40,353 nucleotides of DNA from an uncultured Solirubrobacterales bacterium. GTDB lineage: Bacteria; Actinomycetota; Thermoleophilia; Solirubrobacterales; Solirubrobacteraceae. Made by a program: the position numbers and the translations under genes. Numbering within the stretch: position 1 is the stretch's first letter; every line of letters begins with the position of its first letter. Of the stretch, positions 9,317 to 17,049 are shown in pieces. Where the stretch lies: contig CAIJLJ010000172.1 in the NCBI GenBank assembly GCA_903821395.1, positions 1 through 40,353 of the forward strand, in the 5' to 3' direction. The notes below the pieces were generated by a model that saw nothing but the letters and a program-made list of their open reading frames with translations, made no database searches and was not told the origin of the DNA.

Positions 9317-9757
9317 ATGACCGAAGCGACAATCAGCGAAACGCTCAAGAACGAGATTACTTCGGCGATGAAGGCCGGTGACAAGGAGCGCGTCTCGGCT
9401 CTTCGCCTAATTCTCTCCGAGCTTCAGAAGAACGCTAAGGAAGGCGATGCCGATGAGCTGGCCGTGCTGCGGCGCGAGCGCAAACGGCGGTTCGAGGCGG
9501 CTGAGGCGTACCGCGACGCCGGGCGCCCCGAGCTCGCGGCAGGGGAAGAAGCTGAGGCGGCAATCATCGAGCAATACCTGCCGGCTGAGCTGGGTGATGA
9601 GCAGCTACGTGAGATCGTCGCTGCGGCGATCGCAGAAACTGGGGCTGAAGGGCCAAAAGACACCGGCCAAGTTATGAAGGCGGCAATGGCCAAGGTCGCT
9701 GGGCAGGCCGATGGAAAGCGCGTCTCGGCAATCGCACAGGAGGCGCTAAGCGCCTGA
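9317..9757 (+). CDS. GatB/YqeY domain protein
   Basis: A 146-residue protein of the YqeY family, which shares its helical fold with the tail of the GatB subunit of the Asp/Glu-tRNA amidotransferase. It shows the family pattern: MKAGDKERVSALRLILSELQK near the start, RRERKRRFEAAEAYRDAGRPELA in the middle, EQYLPAELGDEQL, then the GPKDTGQVMKAAMAKVAGQADGKRVS end. The molecular function of stand-alone YqeY proteins is not settled; a tRNA-related role is assumed from the fold. It starts at ATG 9317 without a Shine-Dalgarno sequence, 15 bp after the cytochrome gene. Its stop overlaps the phoH start (TGATG), so it probably forms an operon with phoH, ybeY and era. Confidence 0.93.
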   Translation: MTEATISETLKNEITSAMKAGDKERVSALRLILSELQKNAKEGDADELAVLRRERKRRFEAAEAYRDAGRPELAAGEEAEAAIIEQYLPAELGDEQLREIVAAAIAETGAEGPKDTGQVMKAAMAKVAGQADGKRVSAIAQEALSA

Positions 9758-10737
9758 TGCGGCAGACGATCGAGCTGTCCAACGAGGCGGCGAGCGCACT
9801 CTGTGGCACCGGCGACGTGGTCCTTCGGCGGCTGGAGTCTGAGCTTGAATGCCAGATCGTCGTTCGCGGCAACGTCGTAACTCTCGACGGCGAGATCGGA
9901 GCTGTGGCCGCTGCAGCCCAAGTTGTTGGCGAGATGGCGGAACTAGCCGATAACGGACATGACGTCGAGGAGGGAACGATCCATTCGGTCACCGGCTCGA
10001 TTAGAGAACAGGTCAAACCGTCAAGTGTGCTCGGCGACGTTGTTTGGAGCCACCGCGGTCGCAAGGTCGGGCCGAAGACGCCGAACCAGAAGCGTTACGT
10101 CGACTCGGTGCGCGACAACACGGTCACATTTGGCATCGGCCCGGCCGGAACTGGGAAGACCTTTCTCGCCGTCGCGATGGCAGCGGCCGCGCTCTCGCGT
10201 GGCGAAGTCAATCGCGTGATTCTCACTCGCCCGGCGGTTGAGGCCGGCGAGCGGCTCGGCTTCCTCCCCGGTGACCTTATGGCGAAGATCGACCCTTATC
10301 TTCGCCCGCTCTTCGACGCCCTCAACGACATGCTCGACCCCGAGAAGGTGAGCGAGTTCCTCCAGCACGGTGTGATTGAGGTCGCGCCGCTGGCTTTCAT
10401 GCGTGGCCGAACACTGAACGACTCATTCATCATCCTCGACGAGGCTCAGAACACGACTGCCGAACAGATGAAGATGTTCCTCACCCGGCTTGGTTTTGGC
10501 TCGCGCATGGTTGTTACTGGCGACATCACACAGATCGACCTGCCAAAAGAGCAGCAGTCGGGGCTCGTCGTAGTTGCTGACGTACTGAGCGAGATAGATG
10601 GCATTGACTTTGTCCGCTTCGGCGCTGACGACGTCGTTCGCCACCGGCTCGTCCAACGGATCGTCGAGGCCTACGGCGCATTTGCCGAGCGCTCTGCGCC
10701 GGATCTACGCGCTGAGCGCGGCCGCCGCAAGGCCTAG
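9757..10737 (+). CDS. phoH: PhoH family P-loop ATPase
   Basis: At 326 residues this is a PhoH/PhoL-type protein. It has an N-terminal region related to a small nucleic-acid-binding fold (to about residue 90), then the ATPase core: GPAGTGKTFLAVAMA (Walker A), LTRPAVEAGERLGFLPGDL, LAFMRGRTLNDSFIILDEAQN (Walker B with DEAQ), MKMFLTRLGFGSRMVVTGD and QIDLP. The family is tied to RNA metabolism and often encoded beside ybeY, as here, suggesting shared work in rRNA processing or ribosome quality control. The ATG at 9757 overlaps the preceding stop. ybeY follows 11 bp later. Confidence 0.95.
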   Translation: MRQTIELSNEAASALCGTGDVVLRRLESELECQIVVRGNVVTLDGEIGAVAAAAQVVGEMAELADNGHDVEEGTIHSVTGSIREQVKPSSVLGDVVWSHRGRKVGPKTPNQKRYVDSVRDNTVTFGIGPAGTGKTFLAVAMAAAALSRGEVNRVILTRPAVEAGERLGFLPGDLMAKIDPYLRPLFDALNDMLDPEKVSEFLQHGVIEVAPLAFMRGRTLNDSFIILDEAQNTTAEQMKMFLTRLGFGSRMVVTGDITQIDLPKEQQSGLVVVADVLSEIDGIDFVRFGADDVVRHRLVQRIVEAYGAFAERSAPDLRAERGRRKA

Positions 10738-10748
10738 GCAGAACGAAA

Positions 10749-11135
10749 ATGATCGAACTCGACTACATCGGGGCCAACCTCGCGGCCGGTCATCCGCCAG
10801 AGCCGGAAGTTGATCGGCTGTTAGCTCTCGCCTTCGCGTCGGCCGGCATCGAAGACGGGCACGTGGCTGTGGAATTCGTCGACGAAAAGCGGATAGCTGA
10901 GCTGAACGAGGCTCATCGCGGCAAGCAGGGCCCAACCGACGTGCTCTCGTTCCCCGTCGATGGAAGTGATGAGGGCGCTGGCCCGCGCGAGCTTGGCGAC
11001 ATCATCATCTGCCCGGAGATGACCGCGAACCTTTCTGAGGCGATCGTCCATGGCGCGCTTCACCTTGTCGGAATGGATCACGAAACTGACGACGGCGAGA
11101 TGTTGGCCCTGCAGGGCGAGATCTGCTCGTGGTGA
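10749..11135 (+). CDS. ybeY: Endoribonuclease YbeY (rRNA maturation factor)
   Basis: A 128-residue metal-dependent protein of the UPF0054 family involved in 16S rRNA 3' maturation and 70S quality control. The zinc-binding signature HGALHLVGMDHE supplies three histidines in the usual H-x3-H-x5-H spacing. The upstream segment HRGKQGPTDVLSFPV and GDIIICPE is also characteristic. It is on the short side for the family, mostly from a brief N-terminus. ATG 10749 is preceded by the A-rich AGAACGAAAATG with no clear Shine-Dalgarno sequence. The last 7 bases overlap the era GTG start, indicating coupled translation. The yqeY-phoH-ybeY-era order ties it to ribosome maturation. Confidence 0.95.
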   Translation: MIELDYIGANLAAGHPPEPEVDRLLALAFASAGIEDGHVAVEFVDEKRIAELNEAHRGKQGPTDVLSFPVDGSDEGAGPRELGDIIICPEMTANLSEAIVHGALHLVGMDHETDDGEMLALQGEICSW

Positions 11136-12013
11136 CCAAAGCTGGCTTCGTCGGCCTCGCCGGACGACCGAACGTCGGTAAGTCGACTCTCGTAAACCAG
11201 ATCATCGGTGAGAAGGTGGTGATTGTCTCCGATCGGCCGCAAACTACGCGGCGAGCGATCCGTGGGATCGCGATGCGCGGCGAAACGCAGCTCGTGCTTG
11301 TAGATCTTCCGGGCTTTCAGCGCCCTCGTGACCTGCTAACCGAGCGCATGCAGAGGCGCGTTGAACGCGAGCTAAGCGACAGCGACGCCGTCTTGTTCGT
11401 GCTCAACGGCGAGGAGGGGGTCGGCGCCGGTGACCGCTTTATCGCCGAGCTACTGAAGCTAAGTCCAAAGCCGGTGATCGTCGCTGTCAACAAGGAAGAC
11501 CGGCTGAACCGCTCGCGGACGCTCCAATCGCTATTGGCGGCAGAGGAATTGGGCCTCGGCGCTGAGATCTTTCCGATCTCAGCTAAAACGGGCGAGGGCG
11601 TCGAGCCTCTCGTCGTTCGTCTAGCTGAGCTGATGCCGAAAGGTCCGCTGCTGTTCGGAGTTGATGATCTCTCCGATCAGCCGCTCACTGTTGAGCTAGC
11701 TGAGCTGATTCGCGAACAGATCCTGCGCCGCACGTTTCAGGAGCTGCCGCACGCCGTCGAAGTGGTGGTCGAGGAAATTGAGGAGCAGCGCGAGGGTCTG
11801 CTGCGGATTCGCGCGTTGGCCTGGGTAGAGAGCGAGTCGCAAAAAGGCATTCTCGTTGGGCGCGGCGGCAAGATGGTCCGCTCAATCGGTACTGCAGCGC
11901 GCGCCGAGATTGAGAAGCGCGTTGGATCGCAGGTTCATCTCGACCTCTCGGTGCGAGTCCGCAGGAGCTGGCGGACAGACGAAGGCTTGCTCGACCGCCT
12001 CGGGATCGACTGA
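11129..12013 (+). CDS. era: GTPase Era
   Basis: Era is a GTPase with a KH domain that binds the 3' end of 16S rRNA during 30S assembly. The 294-residue protein shows G1 GRPNVGKST (residues 12-20), G2 in RPQTTRRAIRGI, G3 DLPGFQ, G4 NKED and G5 ISAKTGEG. The C-terminal KH domain contains GILVGRGGKMVRSIGTAARAE. Length is normal. The start is GTG 11129, overlapping ybeY; a second GTG follows immediately at 11132. The gene converges on the ArsA-like gene with only 3 bp between stop codons. That junction contains the perfect palindrome CTCAGCTGAG (12016-12025), not a usual terminator. Confidence 0.97.
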   Translation: MVTKAGFVGLAGRPNVGKSTLVNQIIGEKVVIVSDRPQTTRRAIRGIAMRGETQLVLVDLPGFQRPRDLLTERMQRRVERELSDSDAVLFVLNGEEGVGAGDRFIAELLKLSPKPVIVAVNKEDRLNRSRTLQSLLAAEELGLGAEIFPISAKTGEGVEPLVVRLAELMPKGPLLFGVDDLSDQPLTVELAELIREQILRRTFQELPHAVEVVVEEIEEQREGLLRIRALAWVESESQKGILVGRGGKMVRSIGTAARAEIEKRVGSQVHLDLSVRVRRSWRTDEGLLDRLGID

Positions 12014-12016
12014 ATC

Positions 12017-12967
12017 TCAGCTGAGCAGCCGTAACTCGGTTGCCAATAGTGCCGTTAGCTGCTCGAGTTCGTCGGGCCCGATCGCATGACTAGCTATCGC
12101 CGGCAACACAACTAGCGGGCAATCAGCCGCACCGCGCAGTCGCGTCAGCTGCCCCTGCTGCAGCTGTGAGCGGTGGTGACGAGTGAGGATGGCGGTAGTT
12201 GCAGCGCCGCTGAGCTCGCTGCCCGCCGCGCTGAGCTGATCGATCTCAGGCTGCCCGAGATCGTCGCTGATGAAGTCGTTGGCGACGATCAGGTCTGCTC
12301 CGCGTCCGAGCTGCGAAGTGAGTGCGTCTTGGAGCTCGATCGTTTCGTTGACCGGTGTCTCTTCGAGCGTCGATACGAGCACGATTTGACTTCGCTCCGA
12401 GTCGGCCAGCAAGGCCTCGACTTCGCGCGCCTGGTTTGCTATCGGTCCAACCCGAGCAATCTCTGCGAAGGTCGTCGGCGTGCGCAGCATCGCCAGCCCG
12501 TGGCCGGAAGCCGGCGCGTCAAGAATCACCAGCTCGTAGCCGGCGGCGTCCTGATCCCATCGCTCGTCGCGGCTCAGCTCGGCTGCCTTTGTGATCGTCA
12601 GTAGCTCGCGGCCGCCGGGTGCGGCGTTAATGAAGCCCGCGAAACTATTGGAACGGACAGCGAGATCGAGCAGTGCGCGAGGGCGGATTAACCTGCCGGC
12701 CCACTCGACGAGTGCAAGCTCTGGATCGATCGTTGTCGTCCACAGATTGGGCGCAACCTGTTCCTCGGTACCGGGGGCGCCTGCGGTGGGGTGGCCTAGT
12801 AGTGATGGCACACGGCGTTGGCCTGAGACCTCACAGATCAGCGTCTCCCGTCCTGCCTGTGACGCGGCCTGACCGAGTGCGGCTGCAATCGTCGTCTTGC
12901 CGACGCCGCCCTTGCCAGTTACGACCATTAGCTCGCAATGAAATATGTCGTGTTGCTCGTTTTTCAC
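12017..12967 (-). CDS. ArsA/GET3-family P-loop ATPase
   Basis: A 316-residue cytoplasmic ATPase of the ArsA/Get3/MinD class. The deviant Walker A GKGGVGKTT is at about residues 18-26. Further features are ICEVSGQRRVPSLLG, the switch region VILDAPASGHGLAMLRTP, and the distal VLVSTLEETPVNETIEL segment typical of actinobacterial anion-transporting-ATPase-like proteins. Arsenite transport is unlikely: no ars genes are present and I do not see the arsenite-binding cysteine set. Actinobacteria commonly encode two adjacent ArsA-like paralogues, but only one is in this window. I prefer GTG 12967, 9 nt after the reverse -10 TACCGT, over ATG 12994, which would overlap the divergent phytoene synthase gene. 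Function unknown. Confidence 0.85.
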   Translation of the reverse strand: MKNEQHDIFHCELMVVTGKGGVGKTTIAAALGQAASQAGRETLICEVSGQRRVPSLLGHPTAGAPGTEEQVAPNLWTTTIDPELALVEWAGRLIRPRALLDLAVRSNSFAGFINAAPGGRELLTITKAAELSRDERWDQDAAGYELVILDAPASGHGLAMLRTPTTFAEIARVGPIANQAREVEALLADSERSQIVLVSTLEETPVNETIELQDALTSQLGRGADLIVANDFISDDLGQPEIDQLSAAGSELSGAATTAILTRHHRSQLQQGQLTRLRGAADCPLVVLPAIASHAIGPDELEQLTALLATELRLLS

Positions 12968-12975
12968 TAGCCCTC

Positions 12976-12982
12976 TACGGTA
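12976..12982. promoter_or_regulatory. Shared bidirectional -10 element between the ArsA-like and phytoene synthase genes
   Basis: TACGGTA reads TACGGT on the + strand (6 nt before GTG 12988) and TACCGT on the - strand (9 nt before GTG 12967). The forward -10 has a TTGCTC -35 at 12953-12958 with a 17-bp spacer. The reverse -35 is ambiguous (TTGGAC at a 15-bp or TTGTTT at a 19-bp spacer). The complete intergenic gap is only 20 bp. Confidence 0.45.
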
Positions 12983-12987
12983 GGGGC

Positions 12988-13824
12988 GTGGCATTCAGTC
13001 CAAACAAGCGCGTGAACGATTCCTACCGCCGGTGTCGCAGTCTCCAGCTGCGCCATGACCCGACCTATTTTGCAGCCACTGCCTGCCTGCCGGCTGAACG
13101 TCGCCCTGCCCTATATGCGCTTTACGGCTATGTGCGCGGCGCAGATGAGATTGCTGACGACACACGCTTGAACGGTCAGCGGCTCGAAGCTCTCGACGCA
13201 TGGCAGGACGCCCTCGAGCAAGGAATTGACCGCGGTTACTCGCTCCATCCAGTGATCGCCGCTCTCGTTGACGCAGGGCCACGCTACGGGATGCCACTCG
13301 AGCTCCTGCCCGAGTACATGGAGTCGATGCGTGCAGACTGCGATGATCAGGTGCGGATGCGCAGCCAGGCGCAGCTCGACAGGTACATGGCTGGCACAGC
13401 AACCGTCGGCCCCGTAGCCGCCCCGCTGCTCGATGCGCCCGAGACCGCAGTCGCGCTGCTGCGGCTGCTTGGCGTTGCTTTTCAGCTAACAAACTTCATT
13501 CGCGACGTGCCGCTTGACTGGCAGATGGGGCGGGTCTACCTGCCTGGGCTTAGTGAAGACGATCTCGCCCGCAGAACTGCAAGCGATGCGCTTCGCGACC
13601 ACGTTGCCCAGCAGGTTGCCAGAGCGAGGCAGCTCTTCGCCGATAGTGAGGCCCTAGCGCAGCTGCTGCCGTCTGCTGTACGCCCGGGTATCAAGGTCGC
13701 GCGTGCGGTCTACTTGCGAGTGCTCGACCGCGTCGAAGAGAACGGTTACGACGTCGTGACGCGCTCAAACCGCCTGCGTCCGTGGGAGGCCGTTCAAGCG
13801 TCCTCCTGGGCGCTGGTTTCGTGA
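12988..13824 (+). CDS. Phytoene/squalene synthase family protein
   Basis: A 278-residue head-to-head prenyl synthase, which joins two prenyl diphosphates (GGPP to phytoene or FPP to squalene). Both Asp-rich metal sites are present: ADEIAD (Asp53 and Asp57) and NFIRDVPLDWQMGRVYLP (Asp173 and Asp177). YALYGYVRGADEIAD and LTNFIRD are strong family signatures. No desaturase, GGPP synthase or hopene cyclase gene is nearby, so phytoene and squalene cannot be told apart. The GTG start at 12988 is chosen for its canonical spacing to TACGGT; the open frame extends far upstream but only antisense to the ArsA-like gene. It overlaps the next gene by 4 nt and probably heads a long operon. Confidence 0.92.
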   Translation: MAFSPNKRVNDSYRRCRSLQLRHDPTYFAATACLPAERRPALYALYGYVRGADEIADDTRLNGQRLEALDAWQDALEQGIDRGYSLHPVIAALVDAGPRYGMPLELLPEYMESMRADCDDQVRMRSQAQLDRYMAGTATVGPVAAPLLDAPETAVALLRLLGVAFQLTNFIRDVPLDWQMGRVYLPGLSEDDLARRTASDALRDHVAQQVARARQLFADSEALAQLLPSAVRPGIKVARAVYLRVLDRVEENGYDVVTRSNRLRPWEAVQASSWALVS

Positions 13825-14999
13825 CTGTCCGTGCGACCTCACGTGGCGCGCAGCGAACCTCACTTGAGGGGACGCGCGCTGAGGTCCTGATCTGTGGCGC
13901 AAGTTTTGCCGGACTGGCGGTGGCAAGAGAGCTGGCCGCTACCGGCGCGAGCGTGCTCGTAATCGACCGCTACGAGATCGGCGAACGGCAAACCTCAGCT
14001 TGCGCCTGCCCGACGCTGTGGCTCGACGCGCTCGGTCTTGGCGAATCGATCAAGCAGGAACTGCCGTACATGAGCTTCACCACGCCAAGTTCGAGCGTGC
14101 GCTATCGCCTTCCATGGAGCTGGTCATCGTTCGACTACCGCAAGCTTTGCAAGCTGCTCTGGGCGCAGTGCGGTGATGCGCGCTTCGAAACCGCAAAGGT
14201 TGAGTCACTCGGCGAGCAAGATGCCGACGGGACAATTGCAGTAGTCACCGATCGCGGCACGATCTCAGCACCGCTCGTGGTCGATGCGCTCGGCTGGCGC
14301 CGCGTGCTCAGTAGTCCCCACTACCAGCCGCCCGAGGCGCCCCTGTCGCGCGGGCTGGAGGTTCACCCGGATCACGACGGCTCCGGCGACGCGCTCGACA
14401 TTTGGATCGAGCGCGGGATCGTCCGTCGTGGCTATGGCTGGCGCGTGCCGGCAGGGGACGAAGCACGCATCGGAGTCGGTTCGTATGACCCCGTCCAGCA
14501 TGTGAAGGAGCCGACTGTTGCTCTATCTGAACGGCTTGATCGCGACGCGGTGCGCTACCAAGGCAACTGGTTCCCGCACCGCCTACGCGATGGGACGGAG
14601 GACTGCGTGTTCTTTGTCGGCGATAGTGCCGGTCACTGTTTTCCGCTGTCAGGCGAGGGAATCCGCACGGCGTTTTACTTCGGTATTGCCTGTGGGCGCG
14701 AGCTGCGCTCGGTGCTCGATGGCCGCGCCGACCGCGCGAAGGCTCTCGCTGCCTACGAGCAGTTCAATCGAGGGCATAAGCGACCATTCGCGATCGCGCT
14801 CGCACTGCAGCGCCTAATTCCGGCGTTGCCGCCGAGGGTTCTTTCAGGGCTGCTGGCCGTGATTGGCAACCAAAGGATTGTTAACCGTGCTTTCGGCTGG
14901 TATCTCAATCAAGCTTCTCCGAGCTTTGCAGCGCCGTCGTCTTTGGACGCTGGGGCACCGATGATCGGTGCTCGCGAGCTAGCGGAGGTTTCACGATGA
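13821..14999 (+). CDS. FAD-dependent oxidoreductase (geranylgeranyl reductase-like)
   Basis: A 392-residue flavoprotein with an N-terminal FAD-binding beta-alpha-beta unit, VLICGASFAGLAVARELAATG, followed by VLVIDRYEIG. The usual GxGxxG is GASFAG (Ser for the second Gly). The second FAD contact, CVFFVGDSAGHCFPLSGEGIRTA, is typical of geranylgeranyl reductases and related group A flavoproteins. The position directly after a prenyl synthase (GTGA overlap) suggests it saturates or otherwise modifies an isoprenoid, but a lycopene cyclase-like or unrelated hydroxylase role is not excluded. The end overlaps trpE (ATGA). The start GTG 13821 is chosen because the upstream frame lies within the preceding gene. 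Confidence 0.8.
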   Translation: MTVRATSRGAQRTSLEGTRAEVLICGASFAGLAVARELAATGASVLVIDRYEIGERQTSACACPTLWLDALGLGESIKQELPYMSFTTPSSSVRYRLPWSWSSFDYRKLCKLLWAQCGDARFETAKVESLGEQDADGTIAVVTDRGTISAPLVVDALGWRRVLSSPHYQPPEAPLSRGLEVHPDHDGSGDALDIWIERGIVRRGYGWRVPAGDEARIGVGSYDPVQHVKEPTVALSERLDRDAVRYQGNWFPHRLRDGTEDCVFFVGDSAGHCFPLSGEGIRTAFYFGIACGRELRSVLDGRADRAKALAAYEQFNRGHKRPFAIALALQRLIPALPPRVLSGLLAVIGNQRIVNRAFGWYLNQASPSFAAPSSLDAGAPMIGARELAEVSR

Positions 15000-16474
15000 G
15001 CGGCGCCGACGATCAATTCGTGCTCGAGCCGACGCTTGACGAGGCGCAGCGGCTAGCGGCCGATTACACGTTGATTCCGGTCCGTCACTCGTTCATCGAT
15101 GATTGTGAGACGCCGGTCTCGGCCTTTCTCAAGCTACGCGCGGCCGCACCGTCCGAGCCAGCATTCCTGCTCGAATCGGCCGAGCAAGGGCAACGAATGG
15201 GCCGCTACAGCTTCATCGGCATTCGGCCGCGGGAGGTTCTGCGGTGGAACTTGGCGGATGGTGGAGACCCCTACGCGGTCGCTGGCGCGATGCTCGACGG
15301 CCTAAGTCAAGCTCCGTTGGATCAGCTCCCGCCGTTCGCCGGTGGGCTGGTTGGCTACTTCGGCTACGACCTTGTTCGCACGGTCGAGCCGCTGGCCGAA
15401 CCGAACCCAGACCAGCTCGGACTCCCCGACATGGCGCTTATGCGTAGCGACGTCCTCGTCGTCTTCGACCACCTGCGCCATACGTTGACGATCCTCGTCA
15501 ACGCTGTTGCGCAAGCCGGTGAGCTGAGCGAGGGCAACTACGCCGCCGCGGTAACCACGATCGCTGAGGTGCGCGCGATGTTGGCGGGCCCGCTCCCGGC
15601 TCCAAAGCCGGATGGCCCGGCGCGTGAGGCGCCGAAGTTCTCCTCCAACTTCACGCGTCAGCAATTTGAGTCGGTGGTCGCCAAGATCGTCGATTACATC
15701 CACGCCGGCGATGCCTTCCAGGTCGTTCCGTCACAGCGTTGGACGGCGGAGCTCGAAGTCGATCCGTTTTCGATTTATCGCGGGCTGCGCGTGGTAAACC
15801 CGAGCCCATACATGTACTTCCTTGAGTTCGGCGACTTTCAGGTCGTAGGAGCGAGTCCTGAGCCTTTGCTGACAGTGAGCGGCCGATCGGCGTCGACTAG
15901 GCCAATAGCCGGCACTAGGGCGCGCGGTGCTACTCCAGCGGAGGATCTTGAGCTCGCGGCTGGCCTCCTAGCCGACGACAAGGAGCGTGCTGAGCACGTC
16001 ATGCTCGTTGATCTCGGCCGCAACGACCTTGGCCGGGTCTGCGAGTACGGCTCGGTCGTTGTCGACAGTCTGATGCAGGTTGAGACCTATTCGCACGTAA
16101 TGCATATCGTCTCGTCCGTTTCAGGAACGCTGAGACCGGAGGTCGGCGCTCTCGACGCCCTGCGCGCAATTCTTCCGGCTGGCACGCTCTCGGGGGCGCC
16201 GAAGGTCCGCGCAATGCAGATCATCGACGAGGTCGAGCCGGTCAAGCGAGGCGGCTATGGCGGCGCGATCGGCTATCTCAGCTACGCCGGTGACCTAGAC
16301 ACATGCATCCACATTCGTACCGTCGTCTGCCGTGATGGCGAGGTCCACGTTCAAGCTGGCGGCGGCACTGTCGCCGACGCCAGCCCGAAGTATGAGTACG
16401 AGGAGTCGGTCAATAAGGCCAAGGCCGTGATTGGCGCGATTGAGCTAGCCACAAATCAGCCGGGCTGGTGGTAG
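14996..16474 (+). CDS. trpE: Anthranilate synthase component I
   Basis: TrpE converts chorismate to anthranilate using ammonia supplied by TrpG, the first step of tryptophan synthesis. The 492-residue protein has the feedback-inhibition motif LLES (in AFLLESAEQGQRMGRYSFIG) near the N-terminus. The chorismate-binding domain shows VVGASPEPLL, TRPIAGTRARGATP, VMLVDLGRNDLGRV, LPAGTLSGAPKVRAMQIIDE and YGGAIGYLS. The LLES element predicts inhibition by tryptophan. ATG 14996 overlaps the flavoprotein stop (ATGA), and the end overlaps trpG. No leader peptide with Trp codons or attenuator can be present, because no leader region exists. Confidence 0.96.
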   Translation: MSGADDQFVLEPTLDEAQRLAADYTLIPVRHSFIDDCETPVSAFLKLRAAAPSEPAFLLESAEQGQRMGRYSFIGIRPREVLRWNLADGGDPYAVAGAMLDGLSQAPLDQLPPFAGGLVGYFGYDLVRTVEPLAEPNPDQLGLPDMALMRSDVLVVFDHLRHTLTILVNAVAQAGELSEGNYAAAVTTIAEVRAMLAGPLPAPKPDGPAREAPKFSSNFTRQQFESVVAKIVDYIHAGDAFQVVPSQRWTAELEVDPFSIYRGLRVVNPSPYMYFLEFGDFQVVGASPEPLLTVSGRSASTRPIAGTRARGATPAEDLELAAGLLADDKERAEHVMLVDLGRNDLGRVCEYGSVVVDSLMQVETYSHVMHIVSSVSGTLRPEVGALDALRAILPAGTLSGAPKVRAMQIIDEVEPVKRGGYGGAIGYLSYAGDLDTCIHIRTVVCRDGEVHVQAGGGTVADASPKYEYEESVNKAKAVIGAIELATNQPGWW

Positions 16475-17049
16475 CGGTGCGCACGCTCGTAATCGATAAC
16501 TACGACTCGTTCACATACAACCTCGTTCAATACCTGGGGGAGCTCGGGGCCGAGATCGACGTAGTCCGGAACGACCGCGCCACAGTCGACGAGCTATTGG
16601 CGACCAAGCCCGAGCGTGTTGTCGTCTCGCCAGGGCCTTGCACGCCGGATGACGCCGGAATCACGCTGGAAGCGGTGCGCCGCTTCCCCGAGGCGGGGAT
16701 CGCCACGCTCGGCGTCTGTCTCGGTCATCAGGCTCTCGTGCAGGCGTTCGGCGGTAGCGTCGTGCGCCATCAGCCGGTTCACGGCAAGACGACGACAATT
16801 GAACACGACGGCAGGACCGTTTTCACCGAGCTGCCGTCCCCGCTAACGGTTGGGCGCTACCACTCGTTGATCGCCGCTGAAGAAGACCTGCCGCAATGCT
16901 TTGAGGTTTCTGCGCGGGCCGACGAGCTCGTGATGGCGGTTCGTCATCGCGAGCTGCCGGCCGAAGGAGTGCAGTTTCATCCCGAATCTGTCCTCACGGA
17001 AGACGGGCTAAAGATGATCGACAACTTCCTTCGAGGAGTTGGACGCTGA
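16468..17049 (+). CDS. trpG: Anthranilate synthase component II (glutamine amidotransferase)
   Basis: A 193-residue class I glutamine amidotransferase that hydrolyses glutamine and channels ammonia to TrpE. The catalytic triad is Cys84 (LGVCLGHQAL), His171 and Glu173 (FHPESVLT); the oxyanion region is SPGPCTPDDAG and the N-terminus is VIDNYDSFTYNLVQYL. It may also serve PabB in folate synthesis, since no separate pabA is seen here. GTG 16468 overlaps trpE by 7 nt; GTG 16477, 2 nt after the trpE stop, would be an equally plausible start with 190 residues. Its stop overlaps the trpD start (TGATG). Confidence 0.96.
   Translation: MVAVRTLVIDNYDSFTYNLVQYLGELGAEIDVVRNDRATVDELLATKPERVVVSPGPCTPDDAGITLEAVRRFPEAGIATLGVCLGHQALVQAFGGSVVRHQPVHGKTTTIEHDGRTVFTELPSPLTVGRYHSLIAAEEDLPQCFEVSARADELVMAVRHRELPAEGVQFHPESVLTEDGLKMIDNFLRGVGR

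Noticed and set aside
12016-12025. Palindrome CTCAGCTGAG at the era/ArsA-like junction as a terminator
   Set aside because: It has no loop or U-tract and overlaps codons; a 10-bp palindrome alone is weak evidence.
12673-12987. Upstream extension of the phytoene synthase frame
   Set aside because: It runs antisense through the P-loop ATPase gene and crosses the promoter; the conserved protein starts at 12988.
14950-14996. Trp leader peptide or attenuator before trpE
   Set aside because: trpE overlaps the preceding coding region; there is no leader, no tandem Trp codons and no alternative hairpins.
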